The notes below the pieces were generated by a model, which worked only from the letters and a program-made list of their open reading frames with translations, ran no database searches and was not told the origin of the DNA. The position numbers and the translations under genes were made by a program. Shown here piece by piece: positions 15,821 to 26,700 of a stretch of DNA of 64,000 nucleotides (position 1 is the stretch's first letter; each line of letters begins with the position of its first letter). The DNA is from an uncultured Cryomorphaceae bacterium (GTDB lineage Bacteria; Bacteroidota; Bacteroidia; Flavobacteriales; Schleiferiaceae). The DNA is taken from NCBI GenBank assembly GCA_913009655.1, contig CAJVWI010000001.1:62001-126000 (forward strand), read 5' to 3'.

Positions 15821-18018
15821 AAACACTTAAAATTACTCTCTTTGCAATCGCATTAATTTTAAGCTTAAAATCAAATGCAGCTCACCTTGTGGGTGGTGAA
15901 ATAACATACACTTGTGTTGGGAATAATGTTTACCAAATTGAATTAATAGTATACAGAGATTGTAATTCATCCGGAGCACAATTAGACAACAGTGCTTCAA
16001 TCGGTATTTTTAATGCCACTTCTGGAGTCCTTATAAATAACATACAAGTCAATAAAGGCCCTACGCAATCATTACCATCTAATACTGGAAATCCATGTTT
16101 ATTGGCTCCACCAAATATTTGTACAGAATATGCTAAATATATTGCTTTAGTGACTTTACCCACAAGCTCGCAGGGTTATTCTATAGCTTATCAGAGATGC
16201 TGCAGAAATGCAACAATTACCAATATAAACAACCCTGACGATTGGGGGATGACTATTTCTGCCAGGATACCGCCAAATGATTCTGGTTGTAATAATAGCC
16301 CTCAATGGAATACAACACCACCAATTGTACTTTGCAGTCAAGAAAACTTAAATATTCCAGTAACAGCAAATGATCCTGATAATGACTCATTGCATTACCG
16401 TCTATGCAAAGTTTTACACGGTGGCGGGAAATCAAATCAACAAGGGTCTCTAAACAGTCCGTCACCAAACCCGCCAGGGCCACCTCCATATATTGTCATT
16501 CCATATAGCTTACCTAATACGATTGCGAATCCAATCCCAGGTACTCCTCCACTTTCAATAAATGGCCAAACAGGTATACTATCTGGCAACATATCTGTTA
16601 CAGGGCAATATGTTGTAGTTATTTGTGTGGAGGAATGGAGAAATGGGGTTTTATTAAATACAATAAGAAGAGATTATCAATTCAATGTGACATCTTGTTC
16701 AATTTCCATATGGGCTGATATAATCTCTGAAGTTGACGACCCAACGCAACTATGCATCGGCACTACAGTTCCATTTTTCGAAAATAGTTTTAATGCAACT
16801 TTCTTTCATTGGGATTTTGGAGACCCGAATAGCACTTCTGACACTTCTAATTTGTCCAATCCAATTTATACTTTTACCGATACCGGAGTTTACACTGTAA
16901 CGCTAATTGCAAACCCAGGATGGCCATGTGCTGATACTGACCAAGTAGATTTTCATATTTATCCACCAATAAATGCCAGTTTTCAAATTAATGGTGGTAT
17001 TTGCACCGATGAACAAGAATTTGTTTTCACACCCAATGGAAACTGGTATTCCGATAAAATTATTGAGTGGACCTTTGGCAATTCCCAGACAGATGCGAAT
17101 ATTTTTCAATTTACCGGCGAGTCACCTCCACCGATAACCTTTACAAAAGAAGGCAGCTACCCTGTTACACTATTTATAAAATCTAAGGCATGTGAGGAGA
17201 CATATGTAGATACGGTAAAAGTTTATGATCGACCTAAAATTATTACAGACTTTAACGGAATAATTGGTTGTGACCCTTTTACATTTAAATTTGATGCACA
17301 AGCAACTGGTTCAACAAACTTATCCTATATGTGGGATTTTGGAGATGGTGACACTTCCCATCTAGCAACACCCACTCATAAATATAATTCACCAGGATTA
17401 TATGACGTGAAACTTATAATTTGGACTATGGACGGTTGCATTGACACAATCTACGGCAATTATATAGGAGCAATCTTAGTGAACCCGCGTCCGAACCTAC
17501 CTTTTTCCGTTTCTCCATTAAAAGTAAATATCTACAAACCTGAAATAGCTGTTCAAGCAAGTGGCATTGATTTAGATGAAATATTTTATTTTGATATGGG
17601 AGATAGTACTATTTATAGTCAGCAGGACTTTTTTTTACATAAGTATCAAGACACTGGGAATTTTATAATAAAAAGAATTGCTGTAAACCAATTCAAATGC
17701 TGGGACACTTTAGGTCAATTAATTAGAGTAAACCCGGTATTGAATATTTGGACCCCAAAAGCATTTACTCCAAACGGTGATGGAAAAAATGAAACCTTTC
17801 GTCCTGTAGTAACAGGATTTAATAATTATCGTCTTTCCATAGTTGATAGATGGGGGAATATAGTATTTGAATCGACTAATGCATATGAAGAGTGGAACGG
17901 AAAAATTAATAATTCTGGAATAGAATGTCCGCAAGATATTTATACATGGAGACTTTTTATTTTAGACTTTGCAAATTCCCCGAAACAAGAACATGGAACG
18001 GTTCTATTATATCGATGA
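15817..18018 (+). CDS. Large secreted PKD-domain protein with type B T9SS sorting domain
   Basis: The 733-residue protein starts with a signal peptide (cleavage after LKSNA). A Cys-containing N-terminal module (AHLVGGEITYTCVGNNVYQ) common in gliding-associated Bacteroidota proteins follows. There are then several PKD-like domains with repeated FHWDFGDP, IEWTFGNS and YMWDFGDGDTSH motifs (about residues 320-520). The C-terminus has the type B sorting domain: IWTPKAFTPNGDGKNETF, then VDRWGNIVFES and a final GTVLLYR. It should be exported by the type IX system and kept on the surface. Overlap with the kinase gene suggests cotranscription, though a functional link to mevalonate synthesis is not expected. 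Confidence 0.85.
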   Translation: MKTLKITLFAIALILSLKSNAAHLVGGEITYTCVGNNVYQIELIVYRDCNSSGAQLDNSASIGIFNATSGVLINNIQVNKGPTQSLPSNTGNPCLLAPPNICTEYAKYIALVTLPTSSQGYSIAYQRCCRNATITNINNPDDWGMTISARIPPNDSGCNNSPQWNTTPPIVLCSQENLNIPVTANDPDNDSLHYRLCKVLHGGGKSNQQGSLNSPSPNPPGPPPYIVIPYSLPNTIANPIPGTPPLSINGQTGILSGNISVTGQYVVVICVEEWRNGVLLNTIRRDYQFNVTSCSISIWADIISEVDDPTQLCIGTTVPFFENSFNATFFHWDFGDPNSTSDTSNLSNPIYTFTDTGVYTVTLIANPGWPCADTDQVDFHIYPPINASFQINGGICTDEQEFVFTPNGNWYSDKIIEWTFGNSQTDANIFQFTGESPPPITFTKEGSYPVTLFIKSKACEETYVDTVKVYDRPKIITDFNGIIGCDPFTFKFDAQATGSTNLSYMWDFGDGDTSHLATPTHKYNSPGLYDVKLIIWTMDGCIDTIYGNYIGAILVNPRPNLPFSVSPLKVNIYKPEIAVQASGIDLDEIFYFDMGDSTIYSQQDFFLHKYQDTGNFIIKRIAVNQFKCWDTLGQLIRVNPVLNIWTPKAFTPNGDGKNETFRPVVTGFNNYRLSIVDRWGNIVFESTNAYEEWNGKINNSGIECPQDIYTWRLFILDFANSPKQEHGTVLLYR

Positions 18019-18022
18019 AAAA

Positions 18023-18382
18023 CTAGGATAATTTCGAACCGTAAACTAAAGCACTTAGTCCAAGTCCTATTGAAAAAGCAAAATAAACTACAACTAATAC
18101 ATATTGTCCTGATTTTATAAGCTGCAGCATCTCATTTGAGAATGCACTGAATGTAGAGAAGCCTCCGCAAAACCCGACACTCCAGAAAAAAATATTTTTT
18201 GGTTGAATCTCTTTCCCTAATAAATATCCCAATACTAAACAAGCCAAGACATTAGCCAAAAGAGTTCCTAGAATAACTGATTTTGGCGATTCTGGGAAAA
18301 ATCTTTGCATCATCTCTCCTAAAGAGTATCTAGCAATAGAACCCATCCCTCCACCAAAGAATATTGCTATTAATTGACTCAT
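18023..18382 (-). CDS. crcB: Fluoride channel CrcB/Fluc
   Basis: The 119-residue protein has four membrane segments and the family motifs GGGMGSIARY at the N-terminus, GTLLANVLACLVLGYL near residue 39 and GFCGGFSTFSAFSNEM near residue 71, the Phe-rich pore segment. CrcB forms dual-topology dimers that expel fluoride. The start shares a base with the end of the PAP2 gene. No fluoride riboswitch is expected here because it lies inside an operon behind obg and PAP2. Confidence 0.92.
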   Translation of the reverse strand: MSQLIAIFFGGGMGSIARYSLGEMMQRFFPESPKSVILGTLLANVLACLVLGYLLGKEIQPKNIFFWSVGFCGGFSTFSAFSNEMLQLIKSGQYVLVVVYFAFSIGLGLSALVYGSKLS

Positions 18383-18948
18383 TATTCTTTAAATCTAGGA
18401 GTTCTTCTCCATCTATTTAAAAGGTTTGCAACAGACAGCCCTAAAATGGCTCCACAAAGAACATCCCCAGGGTAGTGTACTCCTAAATATATGCGGCTGT
18501 ATGAAACAGCAATCGCCCAAATCAAAAAAAAGATCACAAAACCATTTATCGGTCGTGAGTAATTTACAATTCCGAAAATAGCCCAAACAGTTGAAGCGTG
18601 ACTTGAGACAAATCCGTATTGCCCGCCACATCTCTTTGCAACCAGTTCGAAATTTTCCATAAGCTCAGGCACATGGCAGGGCCTTAGCCGTTCAAAAATA
18701 TTTTTAAATGCATGAACAGATACAAGATCAGCTATTGCAACTGAGGAAATAATTAGAGAAGTTAAAATAATAGCATTATTTAGCTTCAGCTTTATGAAGC
18801 TATAAATCAGAAAAAACCCTACAAAAAGGTAACTTCCTATACTTAGACTGAGCAGACGAAAGAGTTGGTCTATACTATTAGAACCCCAATTAACAAGGTA
18901 AAGAAATAATGCTTCATCTAAAAGCTTTAAGGATTCAAAGCTTCCCAC
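18382..18948 (-). CDS. PAP2-family membrane phosphatase
   Basis: The 188-residue protein has about five to six membrane segments and the three PAP2 motifs: KNIFERLRPC near residue 77 (K-x6-RP), SSHAST near 115 (PSGH-like, catalytic His), and SRIYLGVHYPGD near 150 (SRxxxxxHxxxD). It removes phosphate from lipid pyrophosphates or phosphatidates at the inner membrane; undecaprenyl-pyrophosphate recycling is one candidate role. It begins inside the last codons of obg and ends at the crcB start, so the three genes are translationally tied. The precise substrate is unknown. Confidence 0.88.
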   Translation of the reverse strand: MGSFESLKLLDEALFLYLVNWGSNSIDQLFRLLSLSIGSYLFVGFFLIYSFIKLKLNNAIILTSLIISSVAIADLVSVHAFKNIFERLRPCHVPELMENFELVAKRCGGQYGFVSSHASTVWAIFGIVNYSRPINGFVIFFLIWAIAVSYSRIYLGVHYPGDVLCGAILGLSVANLLNRWRRTPRFKE

Positions 18949-19919
18949 AACAAATCTTTCATTTTTAATATATTTTCTCCGCTTATAGAACTAAAAAAAA
19001 TATGAGGTATATCTGATGGCAACGTAGCCAATACTTCTATTTTCAATTCATCATCCATCATGTCAGATTTTGAAATACCCAATATTTTCCTCTTATTACT
19101 TAGTTCAGAATTGTAATTCTGTAATTCACTTAGTAAGGTATTGTATTCCTTTAAATGGTCTTGAGAATCTGCAGGAATAAGAAAAAGCAATATTGAATTT
19201 CGCTCGATATGTCTCAAAAATCGATGTCCCAAGCCTTTTCCTTCGCTTGCTCCCTCAATAATTCCTGGAATATCAGCAATAATAAATGAATTGTATCCCC
19301 TGTGAGAAACAACTCCTAAATTGGGAACTAAAGTAGTAAATGGATAATCTGCAATTTCAGGTTTTGCAGCTGAAACAACACTTAAAAGTGTGGATTTCCC
19401 TGCATTAGGCAAGCCAACTAAGCCAACATCAGCTAAAACTTTTAGTTCTAAAATAAACCAACCATCTTTACCTTCCTCTCCAGGTTGAGCATTAGTTGGA
19501 GTCCGGTTTGTTGGGCTCTTAAATTGAGTGTTTCCAAGTCCACCACGACCTCCAGGAAGTAGTTTTTTTCTTTCACCGTCTTGAGTTATTTCAAAAAGCA
19601 CTTCACCAGTATCTGCATTCTTTACCAAAGTTCCTAAAGGCACATTTATCATGACATCTTCTCCATCGGCTCCATGTCTATCATTTCGACTTCCCCCGCC
19701 TCCAGGAAGTGCCTTTATATGTTTTTTGTATTTAAGATGTAAAAGTGTCCACATCTGAGGACTTCCTTGGAGCACAATATGTCCACCCCGACCACCATCG
19801 CCACCGTCTGGGCCGCCTTTTGGAACTCCGCGTGCGCGATAAAGGTGCGCAGACCCTGCTCCGCCTTTGCCAGACGCACAATATATTTTTACGTAATCTA
19901 TGAAGTTATTATCTGCCAT
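18927..19919 (-). CDS. obg: GTPase Obg/CgtA
   Basis: The 330-residue protein has the glycine-rich Obg N-domain (residues 1-158, with GKGGAGSAHLYRARGVPKGG and GGDGGRGGHIV). A GTPase domain follows, with G1 GLPNAGKST near residue 166, G2 ADYPFTTLVPNLG, G3 ADIPGIIEGASEGKGLG and G4 ISKSD. Obg binds the large ribosomal subunit and acts in ribosome assembly and stress control. It lacks the variable C-terminal domain of some homologues, as is normal at this length. It follows adk closely on the same strand, an order usual in Bacteroidota. Confidence 0.95.
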   Translation of the reverse strand: MADNNFIDYVKIYCASGKGGAGSAHLYRARGVPKGGPDGGDGGRGGHIVLQGSPQMWTLLHLKYKKHIKALPGGGGSRNDRHGADGEDVMINVPLGTLVKNADTGEVLFEITQDGERKKLLPGGRGGLGNTQFKSPTNRTPTNAQPGEEGKDGWFILELKVLADVGLVGLPNAGKSTLLSVVSAAKPEIADYPFTTLVPNLGVVSHRGYNSFIIADIPGIIEGASEGKGLGHRFLRHIERNSILLFLIPADSQDHLKEYNTLLSELQNYNSELSNKRKILGISKSDMMDDELKIEVLATLPSDIPHIFFSSISGENILKMKDLLWEALNP

Positions 19920-19928
19920 CGGATGCTA

Positions 19929-20501
19929 TCAAAAGTGACCTATTTCTGCTTTTAAAACACTAGATATTTGTTCAACAGAACCTAAACCATTTACAACAAT
20001 ATGCTTTCTTTGTTTTTCATAGTAACGCTGAACAATAGCTGTCTCCTTGTGATAAACTCGTAATCTGTTTCCTATAACTTCAGAGTTGGCATCATCAGGG
20101 CGGCCTGAAGATTTTCCACGCTCTAACAATCTAGACAATAGCTCTTCATCTGGAACTTCTAAACTAATCATCGCAGTAATTTTTAAATCTTCTTGCCCAA
20201 GAAATTCATCTAATGCCTTAGCTTGAGCTTCAGTCCTTGGAAAACCATCAAATAAGAAACCCACAGAATCTGAATATTTAAGAAATTCAGATTTAAGCAT
20301 ATTAATAGTTAATGAATCTGGAACGAGTCTCCCCTCATCGATATACTTTTTGGCTAAAACACCTAATTCTGTTTTATTCAAAATATTATGTCTGAAGATA
20401 TTACCAGTACTGAGATGTACAAATCCAAACTCCTCGACTAGGAACTCGCTCTGAGTACCCTTACCTGCCCCGGGGGGGCCAAAAAGAATTATGTTTTTCA
20501 T
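19929..20501 (-). CDS. adk: Adenylate kinase
   Basis: I set the start at 20501 (MKNIILFGPPGAGKGTQ), which puts the P-loop at residues 8-15 as in the family; a longer frame upstream overlaps manC and has no family match. The 190-residue product has STGNIFRHNI, DGFPRTEAQAKALD and a short LID (RLLERGKSSGRPDD) typical of Bacteroidota. It interconverts AMP, ADP and ATP. A perfect -7 box at 20519-20526 supports this start. It lies nine bases before obg. Confidence 0.95.
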   Translation of the reverse strand: MKNIILFGPPGAGKGTQSEFLVEEFGFVHLSTGNIFRHNILNKTELGVLAKKYIDEGRLVPDSLTINMLKSEFLKYSDSVGFLFDGFPRTEAQAKALDEFLGQEDLKITAMISLEVPDEELLSRLLERGKSSGRPDDANSEVIGNRLRVYHKETAIVQRYYEKQRKHIVVNGLGSVEQISSVLKAEIGHF

Positions 20502-20518
20502 GAAGGTATAAGAAAAAA

Positions 20519-20526
20519 CAAATGTA
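20519..20526 (-). promoter_or_regulatory. -7 promoter box for adk-obg
   Basis: On the minus strand this reads TACATTTG, a perfect TAnnTTTG, 17 bases before the adk ATG. It supports the short adk start. No clear -33 TTG is seen. Confidence 0.45.
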
Positions 20527-20570
20527 CAACCCTTATTGTTTTTACCTTTAAAGGATTTTATAAAAAAGCA

Positions 20571-21656
20571 ATGGAGCATAATTACGCAATAATAATGGCT
20601 GGAGGGGTTGGTAGCCGATTTTGGCCAACTAGTACGTCTGAAAAGCCAAAGCAATTCCTTGATATCTTGAATACAGGTGAGAGCCTATTGCAACAAACCT
20701 TTAGAAGAATATCTTCTGTTGTTCCAACAGAAAATATTCTTGTTGTAACTAAGTCTGATTACAAAAAAATCTGTTTACAACAACTTCCAGAGGTTCTAGA
20801 CGAGAATATCATATCTGAACCATTGAGAAGAAATACAGCCCCTTGTATCGCTCTAGCGGCTTTTAAATTGAAGAAGCGTGACCCATTAGCGAATTTTATC
20901 ATAACACCTGCTGATCATTTAATAACTAACGAATCAGAGTTTACAAGAATTATCAAACTTGGGTTATCCACAACTTCTGTTAACAATCTTCTATTAACAA
21001 TTGGAATTTCGCCAAATAAACCTGAAACTGGATATGGTTATATCCAATTTAAATCTGAAGAACACAACTTCGACAAGGAGATTAAAACAGTAAAGACTTT
21101 TACAGAAAAGCCTCAACTAGAGTTAGCAAAATCATTTCTGGCTACCGGAGAATTTTTATGGAATTCTGGAATATTCATTTGGAATTCAAACGCCATATTA
21201 AGTGCCTTTGAAAAACACATGCCTGATATGTATAGCGCTTTTGACAAGGGCTGGGACAAACTAAATAGTTCAGAAGAAATTGATTTTCTAGAAACTATTT
21301 ATCCCCAATGTCCTAATGTATCCATTGACTATGGTATTCTGGAGAAAGCTGCTCAGGTTTATGTTCTTCCAGGAGACTTCGGATGGAGTGATTTAGGGTC
21401 CTGGGGAGCCGTTTATTTACAGAGTCAGAAGGATAAGAATGAAAATGCAGGCGTAACAAATAATGTATTTACATACGGTTCTTCGGGAAACATCTTTTCC
21501 CTACCAAAAGAAATGGTAGCTGTAGTTGAAGGGCTCGAGGATTATATTATTGTGCAATCAGATAATCGACTACTCATTTGCCCGAAAAAAAGCGAGCAAG
21601 ACATAAAAAGATTTGTTACAGATGTTAAAATGAAATTAGGCGAGGATCAAGTTTAG
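20571..21656 (+). CDS. manC: Mannose-1-phosphate guanylyltransferase
   Basis: The 361-residue protein starts with the nucleotidyltransferase loop IIMAGGVGSRFWPTSTSEKPKQF. It also has the motifs ITPADHLI near residue 121, TFTEKP near 180, WNSGIFIWN near 200 and SIDYGILEKA near 252, the type GDP-mannose pyrophosphorylases share. It makes GDP-mannose from mannose-1-phosphate and GTP for cell-surface glycans. It lacks the C-terminal isomerase domain of bifunctional enzymes. It is divergent from adk, and the 69 bases between the two start codons hold the promoters of both. Confidence 0.93.
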   Translation: MEHNYAIIMAGGVGSRFWPTSTSEKPKQFLDILNTGESLLQQTFRRISSVVPTENILVVTKSDYKKICLQQLPEVLDENIISEPLRRNTAPCIALAAFKLKKRDPLANFIITPADHLITNESEFTRIIKLGLSTTSVNNLLLTIGISPNKPETGYGYIQFKSEEHNFDKEIKTVKTFTEKPQLELAKSFLATGEFLWNSGIFIWNSNAILSAFEKHMPDMYSAFDKGWDKLNSSEEIDFLETIYPQCPNVSIDYGILEKAAQVYVLPGDFGWSDLGSWGAVYLQSQKDKNENAGVTNNVFTYGSSGNIFSLPKEMVAVVEGLEDYIIVQSDNRLLICPKKSEQDIKRFVTDVKMKLGEDQV

Positions 21657-21675
21657 TCAATGTAGTGAGCTAATT

Positions 21676-21849
21676 TCAGGAATCACTTTCTGGTTTGTGC
21701 CCAATCCATTTGTAAAGCATTTTAGGCGCAAACTGCTCTAAACCGACAAGGGTAAGCCAATAACCAACGAATAGACCAAGAAAAAGAAGCATGCTAAACC
21801 CAGTAAGAATAATCAATAAAGCAATAAGAAAACCAATAAATTTAGCCAT
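21676..21849 (-). CDS. 57-residue membrane protein, unknown
   Basis: I start at 21849 (MAKFIGFLIALL) because a perfect -7 box on the minus strand lies just upstream (21873-21880), inside the longer reading. The product has two hydrophobic segments in the first 40 residues, separated by a Gly, and ends in a polar tail (WIGHKPESDS). No family is recognised. It is convergent with manC, 19 bases from its stop. Confidence 0.6.
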   Translation of the reverse strand: MAKFIGFLIALLIILTGFSMLLFLGLFVGYWLTLVGLEQFAPKMLYKWIGHKPESDS

Positions 21850-21872
21850 TGTAGATGCAGTTTTATTTTTTA

Positions 21873-21880
21873 CAAATATA
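21873..21880 (-). promoter_or_regulatory. -7 promoter box for the 57-residue membrane protein
   Basis: On the minus strand this reads TATATTTG, a perfect TAnnTTTG, 23 bases before the ATG at 21849. Confidence 0.4.
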
Positions 21881-21908
21881 CAGTTCAAACTGACTTCTTA
21901 TTAGGCCC

Positions 21909-21916
21909 TACATTTG
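21909..21916 (+). promoter_or_regulatory. -7 promoter box for fumC
   Basis: TACATTTG is a perfect match to TAnnTTTG, 39 bases before the fumC ATG. No obvious -33 TTG is found at 17-23 bases. Confidence 0.35.
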
Positions 21917-21955
21917 TATTACTTGAAATTATATTTTGAATTTTAATTTTTTGCT

Positions 21956-23341
21956 ATGAAAACGCGAACTGAAAACGACTCAATGGGTCCAGTTAATGTT
22001 CCATTAAACGCCTACTGGGGAGCACAGACTGAGAGATCACGAAACAATTTCAGAATTGGAACTGAAGGTAGTATGCCTAAAGAAATTATTCATGCCTTTG
22101 CATATCTAAAAAAAGCAGCTGCAATAACAAATTCCGAGCTTGGTGTATTAGATAGAAACAAATCAGATTTAATTAGTCAAGTTTGTGAAGAAATAATAGA
22201 AGGAAAATTAGATGAACAGTTTCCGCTTGTCATCTGGCAAACTGGTTCTGGAACTCAGACCAACATGAACTGCAATGAAGTGATTGCTAATCGAGCCCAT
22301 GAGATTAATGGTGGAAAGCTAACTGATGCGATAAAAATATTGCACCCAAATGACGATGTAAATAAATCACAATCTTCAAATGATACTTTTCCTACTGCTA
22401 TGCATATCGCATGTTACAGTCAAGCAGTTAATATAACTAGACCAGGCCTTGTTCATCTGCGAAATACCCTGAACAAAAAGGCATTAGAATTTAAGGACAT
22501 TGTAAAAACGGGAAGAACCCATTTTATGGATGCCACTCCCCTTACTTTGGGTCAAGAAATTAGTGGATATGTAAAACAATTAGACAACGGAATCAGAGCG
22601 CTAGACAATGCCACTGTTATGGTTCAAGAATTAGCTCTGGGAGGAACAGCGGTTGGCACTGGCTTAAATACGCCAAAAGGCTATTCAGAAAAAGTTGCAA
22701 CAAAAATCGCAGAACTAACAAAAATGCCTTTTGTAAGTGCCCCAAATAAGTTTGAAGCTCTTGCTTCGCATGATGCAATGGTAGAGCTATCAGGTGCCCT
22801 GAAACGTATAGCAGTATCACTTTTCAAGATAGGAAATGATATAAGAATGCTATGCTCTGGGCCAAGGTCAGGAATTGGAGAAATAAGTATTCCAAATAAT
22901 GAGCCTGGATCATCCATTATGCCTGGAAAAGTAAACCCTACTCAACCAGAAGCTATTACTATGGTTGCTGCTCAAGTAATGGGAAATGATGTGGCTGTAA
23001 ATATTGGCGGTGCATCCGGTCATTTTGAGCTGAATGTTTTTAAACCTATGATTGTTTCAAATGTTCTTCAAAGCGGAAGACTAATTGGTGATGTTAGTAT
23101 GAGTTTTGCAGACAAATGTGTAAGAGGTATTAAAGCCAATCGCGAGATTATTAAAAATCATTTAGACAACTCATTGATGTTAGTAACTGCTCTAAATACA
23201 CATATCGGATATGATAAGTCAGCTAAAATTGCGAAAACAGCATATGATAAGAATATCACATTACGCAATGCGGCAATAGAATTGGAGTTTTTAACAAAAG
23301 AAGAATTTGATGCCTGGGTTAGGCCTGAAGATATGTGTTAA
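21956..23341 (+). CDS. fumC: Fumarase class II
   Basis: The 461-residue protein covers the full family length. It has [11 protein letters not shown] at the N-terminus, [17 protein letters not shown] near residue 97, [19 protein letters not shown] near 130 and [16 protein letters not shown] near 184. The superfamily signature [15 protein letters not shown] lies near residue 317. It interconverts fumarate and malate in the TCA cycle. This iron-free class differs from the [4Fe-4S] class I enzymes. It stands alone, with convergent genes at its end. Confidence 0.96.
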   Translation: MKTRTENDSMGPVNVPLNAYWGAQTERSRNNFRIGTEGSMPKEIIHAFAYLKKAAAITNSELGVLDRNKSDLISQVCEEIIEGKLDEQFPLVIWQTGSGTQTNMNCNEVIANRAHEINGGKLTDAIKILHPNDDVNKSQSSNDTFPTAMHIACYSQAVNITRPGLVHLRNTLNKKALEFKDIVKTGRTHFMDATPLTLGQEISGYVKQLDNGIRALDNATVMVQELALGGTAVGTGLNTPKGYSEKVATKIAELTKMPFVSAPNKFEALASHDAMVELSGALKRIAVSLFKIGNDIRMLCSGPRSGIGEISIPNNEPGSSIMPGKVNPTQPEAITMVAAQVMGNDVAVNIGGASGHFELNVFKPMIVSNVLQSGRLIGDVSMSFADKCVRGIKANREIIKNHLDNSLMLVTALNTHIGYDKSAKIAKTAYDKNITLRNAAIELEFLTKEEFDAWVRPEDMC

Positions 23342-23356
23342 CCTCAAGAAAAAAAA

Positions 23357-23707
23357 CTAGCCTTTCAACAAGTTTTCAATCAAAGATATTGGCCTAGCTA
23401 CGACACCCCTATTCCCGATAACAACAATTGGTCTCTGCATTAATTTAGGATACTCGAGTATTGCATATATTAATTCTTCATCCTGGAGTTCACTCTCAGC
23501 AAAATTTGACTTCCAATCATTTTCATTTTTTCGAATAATATCGATTGGCGAAACCTGAAGGAGCCGAATTAAGTTATCCAATTGCAAATAGCTTAGAGGA
23601 GAATTTAAATATTCTACTATTTCCAATTCAAAATTTAAATTTTTCAGATATATAATTGCCTCTCTACTTTTTGCACATCTATTATTGTGGTAAATTATTG
23701 CTTTCAT
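23357..23707 (-). CDS. ArsC/Spx-family thioredoxin-fold protein
   Basis: The 116-residue protein has the ArsC-type active site HNNRCAKSREA with Cys near residue 11, and the downstream RPIVVIGNRGVVARP matching the cis-Pro and Arg segment of arsenate reductases. Family members reduce arsenate with glutathione or glutaredoxin, but many (YfgD-like) have uncertain substrates. It begins 13 bases after the stop of the large cargo gene on the same strand and convergently faces fumC. No other arsenic gene is nearby, so an arsenate role is only a possibility. Confidence 0.8.
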   Translation of the reverse strand: MKAIIYHNNRCAKSREAIIYLKNLNFELEIVEYLNSPLSYLQLDNLIRLLQVSPIDIIRKNENDWKSNFAESELQDEELIYAILEYPKLMQRPIVVIGNRGVVARPISLIENLLKG

Positions 23708-23720
23708 TTATTTAATCAAT

Positions 23721-26700
23721 TCAATGAGTATTAATAATAACGTCCCCATGAGATCGCCCAGATGAACCGCAAATGGTTGTCCACTTGGACAACCAAAAAT
23801 ATACTCCAGAGGACAAATTCTTATTCTTAAAGCGCCCGTCCCAAAGAAATCTAGGATCTTGGGTGGCGTAAACTCTTTGACCCCATCTGTTGTAGACCTC
23901 AAAATGAAAATCTGAAATACTTGATGCCCCAGAAGATGATAATTTTAAAAAATCATTATAACCATCATTATTTGGAGTAAATACATTTGGAAAAATAATC
24001 GAATCTCCATTAGGGGAAATAGAATTATAAGTTACCATCGTTGAATCCCAAATTGAACATATGCTATCCCAAATAACAATATCCACTGAATACTGACCTG
24101 GTGAGGGCAAGTCCCATATTACTTCTGCTCCAGTTAGGGGAGTAGAAGAAAATCCATTTGGATACCAAAATATCTTGGTTGAATTTTTAGCAGCGCCTTG
24201 AGCAAACACTGTTGGCACCGAAGTACATGGATTTACCGTTATTTTTAAATCTATCTTCCCTAAAGGCTCTCGATATTTAATTGAATATGATACCGAATCG
24301 GTCAAATCACAGATTGTATCCAAGGCCACTACTGTCAATTCAATTGGAACATAAACTTCATTATAAAAATGAAAAATTGAATCATTATCTAAATAATATG
24401 CATCCGCTCCGTCTCCCCAAAAAACATGAAACAAATCTCCTTTAGCACTGTCAGAAGGAACCAAAAAAATAGAAGATGAGGCGTCGCAAGAGTCAAAATA
24501 TATATCCATTATTGCGCTAGGGGGTGTCGGAGCAGTTACATAAATCGATAGGTTCATTAATATATCAGTTCCACATAAAAAGTCCTTTCCATAAATTGAA
24601 ATAGTATAAAATCCAGGTTGACTAAATTCATGATTTTCCCCTATTGGTGAGATACTCGATAAGGTTTGACCATCTCCCCATGAAATAAAAGTGGAATCAC
24701 ATCTAGATGCCTGTCCTAATATTTCAGCAACTGAGCCACTACAAATTGTATCTACGTTTAAAGATAGCTTCAAATCTACTTTTTGCATTTCAAAAGCTAT
24801 TTGGACTGCAGCCATATTACAATTAGTCGAGCCATTTGTGGTGGAATAAGCATTATGAGGAAATACTGGAAGATTTGAATTTCCGCCGCACCCTGCACAA
24901 ATCGCTTGATGAATAACCCCATTGGGGTCAAAACGCGAAGTCCCACCGTCTACATGTTCAGAAGCATTGAGATCTCCAAAATAGCTAGCGTATACTGGGT
25001 AACTATCATTTCCTATGACTAGGAAATAAAAATCACTACCATCAGTATTTTTTTGCAGCGCATCTGTTGTGCAAAAAAGACCATTAGTTGTACCTCCAGT
25101 ATTTGTAGCCCCTCCCCATCCAGAAAAATAAAGACTACCGCACTCATCGACCATTAAGGCTGTAGGAGAAACATTCTGATCAATTAAAGTACCACTCCCA
25201 AATGTTTGTATCCGACAAATAGAGTCTAAATCACTGTTAGACCAAAGAAAATATTGAGATGACGATGATTGAGACCAAGAACTATTTATAGAAGTTAAAT
25301 TACTCTTATTATTTCCAACTATAACAATGGAATTAGAGTCCCCAACGGCGTTAAAAGATCCAATTTTATTATGCGCAACTAAAAAACCATAATCCGCATC
25401 TACTCCTCCAAAATAGGTGCTTTTTTCAAGGCTTCCATTATTTATATCAACTCGAATGATCCATGCATCTTCAGCACCAGCTCTTTGAGGTTGAAATGAT
25501 ATTGAATCCGCAAGACCATCGGATTTAGAAACACCCACTGCAAATAAATGGTCTTCATTTTGAGTTGATAAATCGACTAGTCCAAATAAAGCATCAATAC
25601 TTGAGCCCCCGTAGTAAGAAGACCAAAACAAGGTATCAAGCCCCAAACTCATTTTAATCAGAATACCGTCTTGAATCCCACCTAAATTACTTCCATTTGT
25701 ATTTGGAAAATCCATTGATTTAGAGCTAGACGCAATATAAACGCCATTTGATGTTGTTAATATTTCACCTCTCGCCTCATCTCCATAATTTAAAGTTCCT
25801 AATTCATTAATGCCATCATTTCCAGACCCTCCGATATAAGTCATACTTTTTTTTATGGATCCAGTAGAATCCAAACGAAGAATAAATATATCTGTCCCAG
25901 AGTTAAAAGTCTGCCCACCCCCATAAATAGAACTTCCGCCGTTAAAAGAACTATCGTAAGCATTTGCAGACACAGCAAGATTATCTGATCCCGAAACTCC
26001 AAAAACATATAAATCTCCGTCTGGAGAAACCATCATTGAATGCGGTTGTTCTCTATTATTTCCGCCAAAAAAAGTTCCTGATACCAAGCCAGTCCCATCT
26101 GACGAAAATAACATTAGTACTACATCCGTTGCACCACCAGCAAATGAACTTTGAATTCCATTAAAATATGGAAATTGTCCACCAAAAACTATACCTCCAG
26201 CCCATGTTCTGCCCTTATTATCATATGTTGCCGTGTAACCAAAATTATCACTTATCGAGCCTGAAAATGTTGAAAAATGATAAACTGGATCGATAAGAAT
26301 TGATTTTTTCGAAACTGGGCGCCAACCTCTATCTGTATTTCGCCAATGCACCTTCGATGATCCTTTTCGAGTCTTTGCCATAGGACAATCTATAATTAAC
26401 TGACCTACAGGCAAATCAATTGAAAGATGGCTAGACTTAGATTGAATACCGTCAACCCCTTCAAAACGACTTCCTAAGGCATTCAATTGATTTGGTTCAT
26501 CACTAACCCATGTTGTCTTTAATTCTCCAAATTCATTAAGCTCAAAAATTAGAGAAACGCCAGGATAGAGATTTTCCATTCGTCCTTTTCTAAATCCGCC
26601 AACTTTAGCTATTTCTTTTGTTCCAGATATAAAATAATTAAATGAGCTTTTTGTTGGCTCCATAGATATCCATTTACCTTCTAGAGAACCCTCAAATCTC

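Noticed and set aside
20502-20654. N-terminal extension of adk
   Set aside because: It overlaps manC and its promoter region and has no family counterpart; a -7 box lies inside it.
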